A DNA stretch of 64,000 nt from Rahnella inusitata_A (GTDB lineage: Bacteria; Pseudomonadota; Gammaproteobacteria; Enterobacterales; Enterobacteriaceae), in assembly GCF_965118895.1 (NCBI RefSeq), contig NZ_CBCPJJ010000011.1:1-64000 (forward strand), given 5' to 3'. Positions within the stretch are counted from its first letter, which is position 1. Every line of letters begins with the position of its first letter. This document shows, one piece after another, positions 32,945 to 40,336 of the stretch. Below the pieces are notes generated by a model, which saw nothing but the letters and a program-made list of their open reading frames with translations, was not told where the DNA came from and ran no database searches. Position numbers and translations under genes: made by a program.

Positions 32945-33146
32945 AGAAAACAAAGATTGTCTGCTCAATGGCATTCGAGCCTGCATTATGGACCTTAACT
33001 TTTCAGAAGGCGCTCTAAATGTAGTTAGAGATAATTTGCAGACTGATGGACGTTACAATGATGAATATTCCATCACACATTTAGCTATTGAAAACATAAA
33101 AGCCGTTCGCCACCAGCTTAATAAAATGGAAGTGGAGTATCTTTGA
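32937..33146 (+). CDS. Hypothetical early protein (69 aa)
   Basis: A 69-residue protein (MDKENKDCLLNGIRACIMDLNFSEGALNVVRDNLQ...), predicted all-helical. Overlaps both neighbours by a few bases (its TGA shares the A of the next ATG). Function unknown. Confidence 0.5.
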   Translation: MDKENKDCLLNGIRACIMDLNFSEGALNVVRDNLQTDGRYNDEYSITHLAIENIKAVRHQLNKMEVEYL

Positions 33147-33562
33147 TGAAACTGAGATTTAATAAAAGAAGAGCCCTTGCACTTCATCGATTACCTTTTA
33201 TCGGAAAAAGGGATAATGCTGATGGTCGGCGCGCTTTTAGCCCATTGGACTGGTGGTGCGTTCCTGACACGGGAGATTATAGCGACGGAAATGATGCTGG
33301 ACGTTATCTTGCGGTTATATATATGAAATATTTATTAGACAACAATAATAAAACACATCACGAATTACCGTGGATAGTTTCCGATATGTTTAAGGTGGGT
33401 GAGCTTAAAGACTCAGCTAAAGGGCAGGTGGTTGGATTCCTTGCGACTCTGGGTGGCTTCCTTTCTAAAAGTGCCCCCCTATTTAGCGAATACCTGAATA
33501 GCCAAGAGAACGAAGAGTTATTAAAGAAAGTAAATGCGTCATTATTTGAAAGAAAAAATTAA
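33146..33562 (+). CDS. Hypothetical early protein (138 aa)
   Basis: A 138-residue protein beginning MKLRFNKRRALALHRLPFIG, with a tryptophan-rich segment (FSPLDWWCVPDTGDYSDGNDAG) and a glycine-rich hydrophobic stretch (GQVVGFLATLGGFLSKSAPLF) that could touch a membrane. A TTG one codon upstream is less likely than the ATG. About 90 AT-rich bases without a gene follow. No family recognised. Confidence 0.5.
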   Translation: MKLRFNKRRALALHRLPFIGKRDNADGRRAFSPLDWWCVPDTGDYSDGNDAGRYLAVIYMKYLLDNNNKTHHELPWIVSDMFKVGELKDSAKGQVVGFLATLGGFLSKSAPLFSEYLNSQENEELLKKVNASLFERKN

Positions 33563-33649
33563 GTAATCAATAAAATTAATAGAGAAATTTAATTGCGGCC
33601 TAACGGTCGGGGAAACCTGCATCCAAAAGGCGAGTAAGGAGTATTTTCA

Positions 33650-34021
33650 ATGAGTAATAAAGAACGAATTGAGCGTGAGCGCCAGCGCATCGCCCTTACC
33701 TACATCGAATATTGTCAGCGGCATTTTGGCGGCAGTCAGACGTTTGTCACGCTGCCATCTAAAAAGCTTCCTGTGGTTGTTGAGATATCGGAGGTGAGCC
33801 TCTCTCAAATCATGATCAACCACATCGAGCGTCTGGTGTATGAGGTGCGCGGCCTGAAAGAGGGGGAGCAAGCAATCATCGATACCTACGCCGCGATGTT
33901 CGACTCAGTGCGCGGGAAGCTGACGCCCAGCGGCCACGACTTCATCAAAGAAATGATGGTCGATGCCGTCACCGAGGCGCTTCAGGATCCGAATCACTCA
34001 GACCTGCAGATGGTGAGCTGA
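33650..34021 (+). CDS. Hypothetical early protein (123 aa)
   Basis: A 123-residue protein (MSNKERIERERQRIALTYIEYCQRHFGGSQTFVTL...) with an N-terminal basic helix and a C-terminal helical half. AAGGAG lies upstream at a good distance. Its base composition is GC-richer than the preceding genes, suggesting a different origin for the block from here on. Function unknown. Confidence 0.55.
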   Translation: MSNKERIERERQRIALTYIEYCQRHFGGSQTFVTLPSKKLPVVVEISEVSLSQIMINHIERLVYEVRGLKEGEQAIIDTYAAMFDSVRGKLTPSGHDFIKEMMVDAVTEALQDPNHSDLQMVS

Positions 34022-34242
34022 TGACACTGACAGCCATTCGCGTTCCTGAGTGGGTTCACGTCCGGGCGATTTCCGTACTCAGCATGTATCGGAAACAACG
34101 CCTACATCCGGCGCGGATCATCGGTACCGGAAACCTATCACTGAAAGTAAATCGCCGCTGGCGCCTGCTTTCAAAAGACCAAGGCCTGAGCTGGCAGTTG
34201 ATGAGCCACGAAAAATACAACACGCAGAAGGACAGGAAATGA
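34021..34242 (+). CDS. Small basic phage protein (73 aa)
   Basis: A 73-residue basic protein (MTLTAIRVPEWVHVRAISVLSMYRKQRLHPARIIG... ending SHEKYNTQKDRK). The segment RRWRLLSKDQGLSWQLMSHE is typical of small phage proteins I recall from enterobacterial prophages, function unknown. ATGA overlap with both neighbours. Confidence 0.6.
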   Translation: MTLTAIRVPEWVHVRAISVLSMYRKQRLHPARIIGTGNLSLKVNRRWRLLSKDQGLSWQLMSHEKYNTQKDRK

Positions 34243-34808
34243 AAGCTGAATTTGAAGCAACCCCGGATGGCATAAAAGTAGGCAATCGCGTTATCGGTTA
34301 TTCCGCCGCCTTCCGCCAGCTCGATGATGGGAAGCACGACAGAAATAATTCCGAGGGTTTGAGGATTTTGGCGTGCGTTGAGGATGCGAAAGCTAACGGC
34401 TGGTTGCATCTCACGCTCGAAAAGGAAGTTGCGCTCTGGCGCTGGTTGGTTGTGACGATATTCATTAATGAAGAACACGCCAAAAACGGCTCAATAGACG
34501 TTCCAAATGATGAAGGCAGCACTGACCACGCGATTATTTATGTCGGGAAAAATGGAAGCATGGGTATTTATCCCGGCCCTGTTCGTTTCTCGCTGGCAAG
34601 TCATGTTGAAGGATGCGCCATCGAGAAGTACGGCATTGAAACCGGTTTGGGTTTGGCTCTGCGAATGTATCAAGACATGGTGAAGATAAGCTCAGAGCAC
34701 GGATTTATCTTGTCTCCGATGGGTCGTGAAGGCTTGGAAATGCTGCACGATGAATATATCGAAATGATTCACACCGAAGGCATGCCAGATATGCCGGTAA
34801 CCCACTGA
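34239..34808 (+). CDS. Hypothetical early protein (189 aa)
   Basis: A 189-residue protein (MKAEFEATPDGIKVGNRVIGYSAAFRQLDDGKH...). ATG 34239 has ACAGGAAA upstream and overlaps the previous stop as ATGA. The longer frame from 34050 is readthrough of the preceding gene and rejected. Mixed alpha/beta composition with no recognised motif. Confidence 0.55.
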   Translation: MKAEFEATPDGIKVGNRVIGYSAAFRQLDDGKHDRNNSEGLRILACVEDAKANGWLHLTLEKEVALWRWLVVTIFINEEHAKNGSIDVPNDEGSTDHAIIYVGKNGSMGIYPGPVRFSLASHVEGCAIEKYGIETGLGLALRMYQDMVKISSEHGFILSPMGREGLEMLHDEYIEMIHTEGMPDMPVTH

Positions 34809-34817
34809 GGACCGCTA

Positions 34818-35099
34818 ATGAGCAACCAAGATAACGCAAACGTCTTTGGTGTGGTCTCCCTGCACCGCACGCCCGTTGAAAAACATAATCGTCGCCAGTA
34901 CCGCATCTATAGTCCGGAAGAGTTTTTGGCGATGCCGATGGTGCAGGAATTTATCAAAAACAACCCCAATCAGCATTTCGTAAACGAGGAAACCGGCGAA
35001 GTCATGCTGGCTAAAGAGCTGGCTGAGCTTTATTGCTCAGTTAATAACAGCAAAAAACTCAAAAAGGCAATACGCCGCTCATTTGGAGACAAAAAATGA
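34818..35099 (+). CDS. Hypothetical early protein (93 aa)
   Basis: A 93-residue protein (MSNQDNANVFGVVSLHRTPVEKHNRRQYRIYSPEEFLAM...) with a basic C-terminus (NNSKKLKKAIRRSFGDKK) that could bind nucleic acid. GAGG precedes the start. Overlaps the next gene by four bases (ATGA). No family recognised. Confidence 0.5.
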   Translation: MSNQDNANVFGVVSLHRTPVEKHNRRQYRIYSPEEFLAMPMVQEFIKNNPNQHFVNEETGEVMLAKELAELYCSVNNSKKLKKAIRRSFGDKK

Positions 35100-35434
35100 T
35101 AACCAAAAACTTTCGTCTCAACGCACTGGCCAATCAGTACGCCGCTGCTCTGTACCACCATGTCAAACTTGTTAACGGGGGTGAGTGGTTCACCATCCTG
35201 GCTAATGGCGTGACTATTCAGGTCAACATTATCGGCGGCATTGCGGGGATGCGTGACATCGTTGATTCGTATGTGCTTGAGGCGCTACAGCAGAACTACC
35301 CGCGCTGGGAAAATATCGGATGCGCTTTGCTAGGCCGATGCGTCAGCGGCATCACCTTGACTGAACACGGTAGCCATATTTGGCAAGGCATGGTCGATGA
35401 CATGGGTAATTCAGTCGGGGAGGTTCAACGATGA
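35096..35434 (+). CDS. Hypothetical early protein (112 aa)
   Basis: A 112-residue protein (MITKNFRLNALANQYAAALYHHVKLVNGGEWFTIL...) with an alanine/tyrosine-rich start and a glycine-rich core (IIGGIAGMRDIVDSYVLEALQQN). Overlaps both neighbours by four bases. Function unknown. Confidence 0.5.
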   Translation: MITKNFRLNALANQYAAALYHHVKLVNGGEWFTILANGVTIQVNIIGGIAGMRDIVDSYVLEALQQNYPRWENIGCALLGRCVSGITLTEHGSHIWQGMVDDMGNSVGEVQR

Positions 35435-35829
35435 TCGCAAAAAGTGAAAATGGCCGAATTAATGTTGACGCACTGGAAGGTATCGGTGAGCACTTGGAAG
35501 CCTTATCCATCGCCAATAAAACTATCGATGCCATTCAGGGGAAGATTGATATCAGAGGGGAGCAGGATATCGGCTGGTTGAACCGCGCTAAGGGTGCCCA
35601 CAAAGCCTGGGGCAAGGTGCGCCGACGTATTACAGAACGGCTGGCCGTCCTGCGGCAGGAAGAGAAGGAACTCAACAAAATGCGGATGAAGTTTGAGGAC
35701 GAGGAACTGCTGAAACTTTTGCGGAACCAAGTCGCGCCTGCTGAATGGTCACAATCCCGCATTCTTGCACGCGCACTCGCTGATGAACGGTTAAATGAAA
35801 CGCTGGATAATGCGGGAGTGAAATTATGA
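35431..35829 (+). CDS. Hypothetical early protein, coiled coil (132 aa)
   Basis: A 132-residue protein with a long charged coiled coil (RRRITERLAVLRQEEKELNKMRMKFEDEELLKLL). It precedes the excisionase with a four-base overlap, so the two are co-translated. No recognised family. Confidence 0.5.
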   Translation: MIAKSENGRINVDALEGIGEHLEALSIANKTIDAIQGKIDIRGEQDIGWLNRAKGAHKAWGKVRRRITERLAVLRQEEKELNKMRMKFEDEELLKLLRNQVAPAEWSQSRILARALADERLNETLDNAGVKL

Positions 35830-36149
35830 ACAATCAAGATTCGAAGAGTTCTATTTCAGATGAAATTATGCTGACCAGCGATGTTTTAGCTCGTTACAAA
35901 ATTTCGCGAAGCACTCTTTACTTCTGGAGCACTCCAGCAAGAATGCCAGCCAGCTTTCAGCGCCCCTTTCCGCTACCAACTATTGGCGGCAGTCCGAAGC
36001 GCTGGAGAAAATCTGAGTTGCTAAAGTGGGAGGATGAAGTTAATGCGGCGTTAACGGTTGACCAACAACCTTCTCCAAGTGCTCAAGCCAAACCTTCAGC
36101 CACTGATGCTGATCTGGCAAATAGTCGTGAAGGTTATAACGAGCCATAA
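35826..36149 (+). CDS. Excisionase-like DNA-binding protein (AlpA/MerR-type HTH)
   Basis: A 107-residue protein with an N-terminal helix-turn-helix (MLTSDVLARYKISRSTLYFW, about residues 15-34) and the following PLPTIGGSPKRWRKSELLKWEDE, matching AlpA-like excisionases. It would direct integrase towards excision. Its last 110 bases overlap the convergent integrase gene, so antisense RNA could couple the two. Confidence 0.75.
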   Translation: MNNQDSKSSISDEIMLTSDVLARYKISRSTLYFWSTPARMPASFQRPFPLPTIGGSPKRWRKSELLKWEDEVNAALTVDQQPSPSAQAKPSATDADLANSREGYNEP

Positions 36150-37239
36150 CGCCCCCCATCTGGTGGCCGAGTAGTTTCTCTATAACATGGGGCGGCGCGC
36201 CGAGTTCTGAAAGGCGTGTCGCAACCGTTCTCCTCAAATCATGAAGAGACCAGTTCTTCATGCCTGTCTTTTTGATCACCTGCGCAGAGTAAGCGGCAAC
36301 TCTTGGTTGTGAAGGCGGCTTATCTTCTCGATTTTTAAAATGAGGTGGCGTCAGAACATGCTTAGTGACTGACCAGTTTTGATGCTGTTTCAACAGGAAA
36401 ATCGCGCTGTCCGGCAAAGCCCGGCGAACGGTTTTACCTGTTTTGTAATCGTCAGCAGGGATCGTCCAGGTCTTTTCTTTGTAGTCAAACCATTCCCATT
36501 TAGCTGTTCTTATCTCAGTGGTCCTGCAGCCTGTCATTAGAAGAAAACGAATAACTAACTGCTGCGATGCGGGCATTCCTTCCAATGCATACCAGAGGAC
36601 CTTAATTTCATCGTCTGATAGTTTTCTGTCCTTCATAGCCGCCGTTAAACCTACGTCTGAACGCTTTAACGATTCAAGCGGGTTGCTCTCTATAACGTCT
36701 CGGTTCGAGCAGAATCGGAAAGCCCTCTGCATTAAACCCAGCACATCACCTGTCACCACTCGTCTTCCCATCTGATCAAACAAACTGAGCCAGTGTGATT
36801 TGGTTGTCTGATTGACTATCATATTTCCAAGGACAGGTTTGACATGGTTCTCGAAATTTTGGCGATTTACCTTTATTTTGACAATCCCTTCCGGTTTGCA
36901 GTAATAGGTCTCCCAGTAGGTAAATGCCTCTTCAACAGTGAGAGCTTCGGTTTTTTGTTGTCTCTCCAACTTAACCTGGCGGCGGGGATCGTAACCTTCA
37001 GTAATCCAAGCGCGAAATTGCTGTCTACGTTCCCTTGCCTGCGACAGTGTTATAGAAGGATAATCACCTATGCTTAGCTGTACGGGCTTATCATCCCAGC
37101 GGTAGCGATAAAAGAAGGTTATTGCGCCGGAAATTGAAAGCCTAACGTTCAGTCCATGCGCATCAGAAATTACCTCTACTTTGTCTCGGCGCTTTCCAAG
37201 TGACTTTCTAAGTTTGGTATCTGTAAGCAATGTGTACAC
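36040..37239 (-). CDS. Tyrosine integrase
   Basis: 399 residues (P4/lambda-type): N-terminal DUF4102-like arm-binding domain (LRKSLGKRRDKVEVISDAHGLNVRL), core-binding domain, and catalytic domain with R239, H333, R336, H359 and the nucleophile Y368 (RYNLHDY). The chosen GTG at 37239 lies inside an 11-bp inverted repeat; a TTG at 37230 with AGGAG eight bases upstream is an equally plausible start, giving MLTDTKLRKSL. Integrates the prophage beside sapC. Confidence 0.92.
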   Translation of the reverse strand: MYTLLTDTKLRKSLGKRRDKVEVISDAHGLNVRLSISGAITFFYRYRWDDKPVQLSIGDYPSITLSQARERRQQFRAWITEGYDPRRQVKLERQQKTEALTVEEAFTYWETYYCKPEGIVKIKVNRQNFENHVKPVLGNMIVNQTTKSHWLSLFDQMGRRVVTGDVLGLMQRAFRFCSNRDVIESNPLESLKRSDVGLTAAMKDRKLSDDEIKVLWYALEGMPASQQLVIRFLLMTGCRTTEIRTAKWEWFDYKEKTWTIPADDYKTGKTVRRALPDSAIFLLKQHQNWSVTKHVLTPPHFKNREDKPPSQPRVAAYSAQVIKKTGMKNWSLHDLRRTVATRLSELGAPPHVIEKLLGHQMGGVMARYNLHDYLPDQHQWLKVWLEHLEKVVGQPLTPH

Positions 37240-37268
37240 TCCTTTTCATATACACAAGAGTGTACACA
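37231..37268. promoter_or_regulatory. 11-bp inverted repeat over the integrase start
   Basis: TGTGTACACTC (37231-37241) and GAGTGTACACA (37258-37268) are perfect complements separated by 16 bases. The repeat covers the integrase ribosome site and start. Possible autoregulation or a binding site in the attachment region. Confidence 0.7.
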
Positions 37269-37296
37269 AAAGTCATAAATTGAAGCCACACAAACT

Positions 37297-37325
37297 AAAG
37301 CATGATAAAGCAGAACAAAGCATGA
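37297..37325. repeat. Three 10-bp-phased repeats, likely integrase arm sites
   Basis: AAAGCATGA, AAAGCAGAA and AAAGCATGA begin at 37297, 37307 and 37317, exactly one helical turn apart, between the integrase and sapC. Tandem arm-type sites of this kind are bound by the N-terminal domain of tyrosine integrases. Confidence 0.6.
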
Positions 37326-37410
37326 ATGAGACCTAAGGCAATGATATGATTAATGAAAGTAAATCAACAGAAACCACAATCAAAAGAACTCAAGTAGAAG
37401 CATATGCCCT
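37326..37410. other. Prophage-chromosome junction (attR region), core not resolved
   Basis: The stretch between the arm repeats and sapC holds the prophage end. A frame ending YALR and a stop overlaps the sapC start, which I take as the remnant 3' end of sapB (E. coli sapB seems to end similarly over sapC). The core cannot be defined without attL. TATGAT at about 37347 is a weak -10 candidate. Confidence 0.5.
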
Positions 37411-38294
37411 TCGATAACGTATACCGCGAAAAACAGGTTCCCAGCCCGCTGCGCCACACGTGGGGGATTTTCTATCGTGACACGCTGTCGATGATCGGTT
37501 TCTACGGCGTCATCGGGTTGCTGTTTCTGTGTGTTTTCGGCCATTTGTTGGCGCCGTATGCACTGGATCAGCAATTTTTAGGGTATCAGCTGTTACCGCC
37601 TTCGTGGTCGCGATACGGGAATGTCGGCTTCTTTCTGGGCACTGACGATCTGGGCCGTGATCTGCTGAGCAGAATACTGACCGGCGCGGCGCCGACCATC
37701 GGTGGTGCGCTGGTGATTACGCTTGCGGCGTCGCTGTGCGGCGTAATTATCGGCGTGCTTGCCGGGATTTCGCGCGGGCTAAAATCGGCCATTCTCAATC
37801 ACGTGCTCGATACGCTGTTATCGATCCCTTCCCTGCTACTGGCCATTGTGGTGGTGGCTTTTCTGGGCCCAAAACTCGAGCACGCGATGCTGGCCGTGTG
37901 GCTGGCGCTGCTGCCACGCATTTCACGCACCATTTACAGCGCGGTACACGACGAGCTGGAAAAAGAATACGTCGTCGCCGTGCGTCTGGACGGTGCCTCG
38001 ACCTGGCAAATCCTGCGTTACGCGGTTTTACCGAATATCGTCGCGGTGCTGGCAACCGAGTTTACCCGCGCGCTGTCGATGGCCATTCTGGATATCGCCG
38101 CGCTCGGCTTCCTTGATTTGGGTGCGCAACTGCCGTCTCCGGAATGGGGCGCCATGCTCGGAGATTCGCTGGAGCTGGTGTATGTCGCGCCGTGGACGGT
38201 GATGCTGCCGGGCGCCGCGATCCTTATCAGCGTACTGCTGATCAACCTGCTGGGTGACGGTGTGCGTCGGGCGATCAATGCGGGGGTGGAATAA
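37404..38294 (+). CDS. sapC: SapC, ABC transporter permease
   Basis: 296 residues, matching E. coli SapC throughout (LAPYALDQQFLGYQLLPPSWSRYG, FFLGTDDLGRDLLSR). Six membrane segments and the EAA loop (EKEYVVAVRLDGASTWQILRY) that docks the ATPases. SapABCDF is linked to putrescine export and, in Salmonella and Haemophilus, to antimicrobial-peptide resistance. The ribosome site is weak (AGAAG), as expected for a gene normally coupled to sapB. The prophage sits directly upstream, so native operon transcription may be interrupted. Overlaps sapD by one base. Confidence 0.95.
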   Translation: MPFDNVYREKQVPSPLRHTWGIFYRDTLSMIGFYGVIGLLFLCVFGHLLAPYALDQQFLGYQLLPPSWSRYGNVGFFLGTDDLGRDLLSRILTGAAPTIGGALVITLAASLCGVIIGVLAGISRGLKSAILNHVLDTLLSIPSLLLAIVVVAFLGPKLEHAMLAVWLALLPRISRTIYSAVHDELEKEYVVAVRLDGASTWQILRYAVLPNIVAVLATEFTRALSMAILDIAALGFLDLGAQLPSPEWGAMLGDSLELVYVAPWTVMLPGAAILISVLLINLLGDGVRRAINAGVE

Positions 38295-39286
38295 TGCCGT
38301 TACTTGACATCCGCAATCTGACCATCGAATTTATGACCTCCGAGGGCCCTGTTAAAGCGGTAGATCGCGTCAGCATGACGCTCAACGCCGGTGAAATTCG
38401 CGGGCTGGTGGGCGAATCCGGTTCGGGAAAAAGTCTGATCGCCAAGGCCATCTGCGGCGTGACTAAAGATAACTGGCGCGTTACCGCTGACCGGATGCGC
38501 TTTGACGATATCGATCTGTTGCAACTGACCCCGAGCGAACGCCGCAAGCTGGTCGGCCAGAACGTGTCGATGATTTTTCAGGAACCTCAGTCCTGTCTGG
38601 ATCCTTCAGAGAACATCGGGCGACAGCTGAGTCAGGCGATCCCCGGCTGGACCTATAAAGGTCGCTGGTATCAGCGTTTCCGCTGGCGCAAATATCGTGC
38701 CATCGAGCTGCTGCACCGCGTTGGCATTAAAGATCACAAAGACATTATGGCCAGTTATCCGTATGAACTGACCGAAGGCGAATGCCAGAAAGTAATGATC
38801 GCCATTGCGCTGGCCAATCAGCCGCGCCTGCTGATTGCCGATGAGCCTACCAACGCCATGGAACCGACCACGCAGGCGCAAATTTTCCGCCTGCTCGCGC
38901 GCCTTAATCAGAACAATAACACCACGATTTTATTGATCAGCCACGACCTGCAAATGATGAGCAAGTGGGCGAACCGTATCAACGTGTTGTACTGCGGGCA
39001 GACGGTCGAGAGTGCGACCTGCGAAGATCTGCTCGCGACTCCCCATCATCCCTACACGCAGGCGTTAATTCGCGCGATGCCAGATTTTGGCCGTTCTCTG
39101 CCGCACAAAAGCCGGCTGAACACACTGCCCGGCGCTATCCCTTCGCTGGAACATTTGCCGATCGGCTGCCGTCTTGGGCCACGCTGCCCTTATGCTCAGA
39201 AAAAATGTATTGAGACACCGAGCCTGCGTCTGGCGAAAACCCACGCCTATGCCTGTCACTTCCCGCTGAATATGGAGGAACAATAA
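38294..39286 (+). CDS. sapD: SapD, ABC transporter ATP-binding protein
   Basis: 330 residues. Walker A GESGSGKS, signature LTEGECQKVMIAIA (a non-standard LSGGQ form also found in E. coli SapD), Walker B LLIADEPTNAMEP. Near the C-terminus, CRLGPRCPYAQKKC is the cysteine motif of oligopeptide-type ATPases. In E. coli SapD is also known to support Trk potassium uptake. Overlaps sapC and sapF by one base each. Confidence 0.96.
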   Translation: MPLLDIRNLTIEFMTSEGPVKAVDRVSMTLNAGEIRGLVGESGSGKSLIAKAICGVTKDNWRVTADRMRFDDIDLLQLTPSERRKLVGQNVSMIFQEPQSCLDPSENIGRQLSQAIPGWTYKGRWYQRFRWRKYRAIELLHRVGIKDHKDIMASYPYELTEGECQKVMIAIALANQPRLLIADEPTNAMEPTTQAQIFRLLARLNQNNNTTILLISHDLQMMSKWANRINVLYCGQTVESATCEDLLATPHHPYTQALIRAMPDFGRSLPHKSRLNTLPGAIPSLEHLPIGCRLGPRCPYAQKKCIETPSLRLAKTHAYACHFPLNMEEQ

Positions 39287-40101
39287 TGGCTCAAACCTTG
39301 CTCGAAGTTCGTGACCTGAGCAAAACGTTCCGTTATCGCACCGGGTTGTTCCGCAAAATGAATCTTGAAGCGGTTAAACCCGTCAGCTTCACGCTGAGGG
39401 AAAAACAGACGCTGGCGATCATCGGCGAAAATGGTTCAGGAAAATCCACGCTGGCGAAAATGCTGTCAGGTATGGTGGAACCCAGCGGCGGTGAAATCCT
39501 GATTGACGATCATCCGCTGGCGTTTCGCGACTATCGTTTTCGCAGCCAGCAGATCCGCATGATTTTTCAGGATCCGAGCACCTCGCTCAATCCGCGCCAG
39601 CGAATCGGCCAGTTGCTGGAAGCCCCGTTGCGTCTGAACAGTGAAATGGATGCCCAGCAGCGAGAGCAGCGTATTAACCAGACGTTACGTCTGGTGGGCA
39701 TGTTGCCCGATCACGCCAACTACTATCCGCATATGCTCGCCTCCGGGCAAAAGCAAAGCGTCGCCCTCGCCCGCGCGCTAATCCTGCAACCGAAAGTGAT
39801 TGTTGCCGATGAAGCGCTGGCGTCGCTGGATATGTCGATGCGCTCACAGGTGATTAATATGATGCTCGAGTTGCAGGAAAAGCAGGGAATTTCGTACATC
39901 TATGTGACACAACACCTCGGCATGATGAAACATATCAGCGATCAGGTGCTGGTAATGCATGAAGGTGAAGTGGTTGAGCGCGGTAATACTGCCGAAGTAC
40001 TGGCTGCCCCGCTGCATGACCTCACCAAACGACTGATCTCCAGTCACTTCGGTGAGGCGCTGACCGCAGATGCCTGGCGGCGCGATGGTAACGGTCGCTG
40101 A
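39286..40101 (+). CDS. sapF: SapF, ABC transporter ATP-binding protein
   Basis: 271 residues. Walker A GENGSGKST, signature LASGQKQSVALARAL, Walker B VIVADEALASLDMSM. Pairs with SapD. Last gene of the operon, followed by a strong terminator. The E. coli neighbour fabI is not found here; an AhpD-like gene follows instead. Confidence 0.96.
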   Translation: MAQTLLEVRDLSKTFRYRTGLFRKMNLEAVKPVSFTLREKQTLAIIGENGSGKSTLAKMLSGMVEPSGGEILIDDHPLAFRDYRFRSQQIRMIFQDPSTSLNPRQRIGQLLEAPLRLNSEMDAQQREQRINQTLRLVGMLPDHANYYPHMLASGQKQSVALARALILQPKVIVADEALASLDMSMRSQVINMMLELQEKQGISYIYVTQHLGMMKHISDQVLVMHEGEVVERGNTAEVLAAPLHDLTKRLISSHFGEALTADAWRRDGNGR

Positions 40102-40129
40102 GAACAGGCGATAAGCAGTTTCTGAATAA

Positions 40130-40161
40130 AGCGGTATCAGGCAACTGATGCCGCTTTTTTT
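40130..40161 (+). terminator. Terminator of the sap operon
   Basis: An 11-bp stem (AGCGGTATCAG/CTGATGCCGCT, one T-G pair) with a GCAA tetraloop, followed by seven T. Confidence 0.9.
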
Positions 40162-40336
40162 GACAATCACGGTATAAATTGTCGTCATTAATAGAATCGA
40201 CTGTTATTTCTACGGCTTTCTATTCCATTTCGCTATGATTTATCGCTTAACATTATTTTATCTCGACACAAGGATAAGCAACGATAGGGTCTGTAAATTT
40301 GCCTGAGGTATCAGGCCTGAAGCAAAGGACCCGATC

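Larger units (their letters stand above)
1..37325. mobile_element. Lambda-like (siphovirus) prophage, left end outside window
   Basis: Continuous phage gene content runs from the terminator array at the window start to the integrase and its flanking repeats near 37.3 kb. The order is lambda-like: integrase, early left operon, cI/cro, replication genes, Q, lysis, cos, terminase, head and tail genes. The head module uses a ClpP protease-capsid fusion. All structural genes appear intact, so the prophage may be inducible. No sapB sequence is seen at position 1, so the left attachment site is expected beyond the window. The right boundary is inferred from the start of sapC and the loss of phage features after about 37,330. 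Confidence 0.93.

Noticed and set aside
34050..34238. Longer start for the 189-residue early protein
   Set aside because: Lies inside the preceding gene in another phase; the ATG at 34239 has its own ribosome site and ATGA overlap.
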